Of a stretch of DNA of 36,883 nucleotides, positions 34,792 through 36,883 are shown piece after piece; position 1 is the first letter of the stretch; each line of letters starts with the position of its first letter. The notes below the pieces were generated by a model that ran no database searches, was not told where the DNA came from, and worked only from the letters and a program-made list of their open reading frames with translations. The translations under genes were made by a program, and so were the position numbers. The stretch is from Aeriscardovia sp. (GTDB lineage Bacteria; Actinomycetota; Actinomycetes; Actinomycetales; Bifidobacteriaceae), in contig JAFYJT010000056.1 of the NCBI GenBank assembly GCA_017537945.1, forward strand, positions 1-36,883, given 5' to 3'.

Positions 34792-36883
34792 TTATTTTTC
34801 CGTTTTCCCTTCTTTCTTTTTCAAAATCTGGGCCGCCGCGCCTGCGGCCAGGAGGACGGCAGCGCCGATTGCAGCGGCGGCCGCGTCCGATCCTGTGGTG
34901 GCAAGCACGGCTTCTCGTTGCTCGGGCTCGGCCCCCGAGACCCCTCCCGAAAGGCGCTTAGGCCAAGAAAAGCCTCCCTGGAGGGCCGCTTGCTGCGTTA
35001 AAGCTTCCTGGGAGGGGGCAAAATGCGAAAGCGGCAAGGGCGCCTGAGGGGAAGCGGCTTTTGGAGAGGGCGTGGAAGATAGAGGCATAGGGGCGGAGGG
35101 GGAAGCCTCCCTGAAGGGGAGGGCCAGGATTTTTTGGCTCAATCCCGGTTCGCTTCCCTGGCCTATAAGGGCGTTGGCAGCAGGCTGAAGGCTGTCGAGG
35201 GCGGCCGCAATGGGGCGGACGGAATTGTAAACCTCGCCGTTACTTATGGCTTTTTGGATTGAATCAGGCGCGCCTGAAGCCAAATCCCCTTTTGTAGGGG
35301 CATCCCGGGCGTAGGGGGAGGAGCTCCCAAGGGATCTGGCCGCTTCTTCCATGCTTTTTATGGCGCTCTGGGTGCTGCTTATCAGGGGGCCAAGGTCTTT
35401 TTGCAACTGCTTTAGGCCGCTTATGGCATTTCCAGGATTTGGGGCGGCTTTAACCTCCTTCAAATCCTGCTCCACATTTTGAATGCCGTTATAGGCCTTT
35501 TGGGCGTTGTCGAAGACGTTTTGTGTGACGATGGCTTTTTGCCAGGCCGTAGCGTCTCCGAGAAGTCCGCCGTCCCCAGTGCCGGAGGTGGAGCCTGAAA
35601 GGATCTGGTCAAGCTGGCTTATAGCGCTTTTGAAGGCGCTTTGGATGCTGGAAGCGTCCGAGCCGGAGTAGAGGGGGCCCTCATTTGCCGCGCTTGGAAG
35701 ATCTATTGCAGACCCGCCGATCGTAACCGAAGGCAAGGATCGGGAGGCGGAGGCGTATTCGCTTTCGGCGCCCCCCATAGCCGTTATTATTTCCCCTTCC
35801 AGGGCGTTTGCCTGGGCGGTGTCCTGCAAAGCGTCCTGGACGTCCTGCTTGGCCTGGGCGGCGGCGAGGCTGTCGGAGGCGGCGCCCCCGGCGTTTTGCG
35901 CAGCCAGCTCCTTGGCGGATGCAATCTTTTCCGCCGCGTCCTGGGCCTTGGCGTAGGCCTGGTCAGCGTCCTGGGAAATCTGCTTGGCGTAGGGCTCTAC
36001 CGACTGCAGGTACTTGTAATTGGCGTAGTCCTGCTCCCAGCCTGCAGGGGGGTTTTCGTATGCCGGCGACTTGCCTAGAAAAGTGCTCTGGATGCCGCCC
36101 AGAAGTTGCCATATATACGAAGCGTTGTACCCTCCAAAGGGATTGCCGTCAGGCCACGCCTTATATTCCGTCCCCCCGTATTGGGCTACGCTGCCTGGAA
36201 CGGATCCTGCGCCCCCGCCATGGGCGATGGGAGAGGAGCGCAATATAAATTCCTGAAGCTGCCGGAAGGCGGAATCCTGCGCCAAAGCGTCCTTGCGCGC
36301 GGCAGAGAAGGCCTGGTCGGGGCTCATGGAGGCCGTATTGCAATTTTCCATGAGGCTTTGCAAGGTTTCCACGCTCGCCCTCATTATTTTCAGGTTGTTT
36401 AGGATGGTGGACGCATCCGCCGAATTGTAAACCGTAAGGGTGCCGTGGTTTTCCCACATGGGTATGTCTGCAATTACCGCATTAAGCTGATCTAAGTAGT
36501 TTGCGTAACCCGCACCTCCTCCATTGGCGGCCGTAATCCAGCTATGGGCCCATGAATCGAAATTTTTTGCATCCGTGACGAGGCTCCCTGTAGCCGGGGA
36601 GGACGAATCGTTGTAGAGGCCTTCGAGCTCATTTTGGATGCCGCTAAGGCGCTCCGATGCCTGCTGGGCTATGAGGCTGAAAGCGTTGGAGGCTTCGGAA
36701 GCGGCGCCGGCAGAGCTTGCGGCATTGCTCTCAAAGGCATTATTGGCCGAATCCAAATCCGGGTTGTTGGCGGCATTTGCCGTGTTGTAGACGTTCTGGG
36801 CGGCCTTAACGGCGCTCTTAACCCCGGACTCAGTGGCGGGAAGGTTGTCGTTGTTGTACTCGTCTATGGCGTTTTTAAGCTCG
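34792..36883 (-). CDS. Large sortase-anchored surface protein (N-terminus outside window)
   Basis: About 696 C-terminal residues are visible; the frame is open to the window edge, so the start is missing. The body is Ala/Ser/Asn/Gln-rich and strongly helical, with segments such as SAVKAAQNVYNTANAANN and AQAKQDVQDALQDTAQANALEGE, resembling coiled or bundled repeats of surface adhesins. A Pro/Ser-rich spacer follows (about 90 to 60 residues before the end). Then come LATTG, a hydrophobic helix AAAAIGAAVLLAAGAAAQIL and a basic tail KKKEGKTEK, which is a complete cell-wall sorting signal. LAxTG is the motif of class E sortases of actinobacteria. The ligand or function is not evident. Confidence 0.88.
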   Translation of the reverse strand, partial: ELKNAIDEYNNDNLPATESGVKSAVKAAQNVYNTANAANNPDLDSANNAFESNAASSAGAASEASNAFSLIAQQASERLSGIQNELEGLYNDSSSPATGSLVTDAKNFDSWAHSWITAANGGGAGYANYLDQLNAVIADIPMWENHGTLTVYNSADASTILNNLKIMRASVETLQSLMENCNTASMSPDQAFSAARKDALAQDSAFRQLQEFILRSSPIAHGGGAGSVPGSVAQYGGTEYKAWPDGNPFGGYNASYIWQLLGGIQSTFLGKSPAYENPPAGWEQDYANYKYLQSVEPYAKQISQDADQAYAKAQDAAEKIASAKELAAQNAGGAASDSLAAAQAKQDVQDALQDTAQANALEGEIITAMGGAESEYASASRSLPSVTIGGSAIDLPSAANEGPLYSGSDASSIQSAFKSAISQLDQILSGSTSGTGDGGLLGDATAWQKAIVTQNVFDNAQKAYNGIQNVEQDLKEVKAAPNPGNAISGLKQLQKDLGPLISSTQSAIKSMEEAARSLGSSSPYARDAPTKGDLASGAPDSIQKAISNGEVYNSVRPIAAALDSLQPAANALIGQGSEPGLSQKILALPFREASPSAPMPLSSTPSPKAASPQAPLPLSHFAPSQEALTQQAALQGGFSWPKRLSGGVSGAEPEQREAVLATTGSDAAAAAIGAAVLLAAGAAAQILKKKEGKTEK

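Overview
The window looks chromosomal and comes from an actinobacterium, most likely in or near the order Bifidobacteriales. The evidence is as follows. An mfd-eno-DUF501-ppx/gppA string is followed by tRNA-Leu, FKBP, greA and hemolysin III. Then come pgi, rho, valS, an oligopeptide-binding protein, nth and ppa. The ATP synthase operon is actinobacterial in type, with a long delta and a short epsilon subunit. The initiator tRNA has the actinobacterial form, and a LATTG class-E-type sortase signal is present. The gene-order comparison is from memory and was not searched. Base composition is moderately GC-rich, but codon use is unusual for bifidobacteria: AGG (Arg) and ATA (Ile) are common even in enolase. 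This suggests a deep or divergent lineage.

Layout. 1-3370: 3' end of mfd, eno, DUF501 and ppx in one tight plus-strand unit ending in tRNA-Leu(UAA). 3379-4158 (minus): a predicted tail-anchored coiled-coil protein. 4244-5164: cytoplasmic FKBP and greA, meeting a convergent PAQR/hemolysin III gene. 5945-7402: an orphan HisKA_2 sensor kinase. 7604-10944: pgi and rho. 10941-14983 (minus): peptide-binding protein and valS. 15030-16902: nth, a membrane protein, and ppa (minus). 17052-23349: hsp20, then an oxalate-degradation island of oxalyl-CoA decarboxylase, formyl-CoA transferase, an AEC-family carrier and a second class III CoA-transferase. 23419-23492 (minus): initiator tRNA. 23673-30432: the complete eight-gene F-type ATP synthase operon, ending in a strong terminator. 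30478-34695: FKBP lipoprotein (minus), a two-TM protein, a lipoprotein, a thioredoxin-fold co-chaperone and tRNA-Arg(CCG). 34792-36883 (minus): the C-terminal part of a large sortase-anchored surface protein.

The most interesting part is the oxalate island. Its gene content parallels the E. coli yfdW-yfdU-yfdV-yfdE set: formyl-CoA transferase, oxalyl-CoA decarboxylase, AEC carrier and a second CoA-transferase. Each of the three enzyme genes is preceded, 28-42 nt before its start codon, by a strong GC-rich hairpin plus T-run. The carrier gene is not. The hairpins before oxc and frc are almost identical, including the apical loop, and keep their pairing through a compensating change. The hairpin before the third gene is a diverged relative. 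A good promoter lies upstream of the first hairpin, so the hairpin would sit inside the oxc leader RNA. This is the architecture of a transcription attenuator and is the best candidate here for an undescribed regulatory system. oxc and frc would convert oxalyl-CoA to formyl-CoA plus CO2 and recycle CoA onto new oxalate, a proton-consuming cycle that pairs naturally with the nearby F-type ATP synthase and hsp20.

No insertion sequences, prophage genes, CRISPR arrays or rRNA genes were seen.
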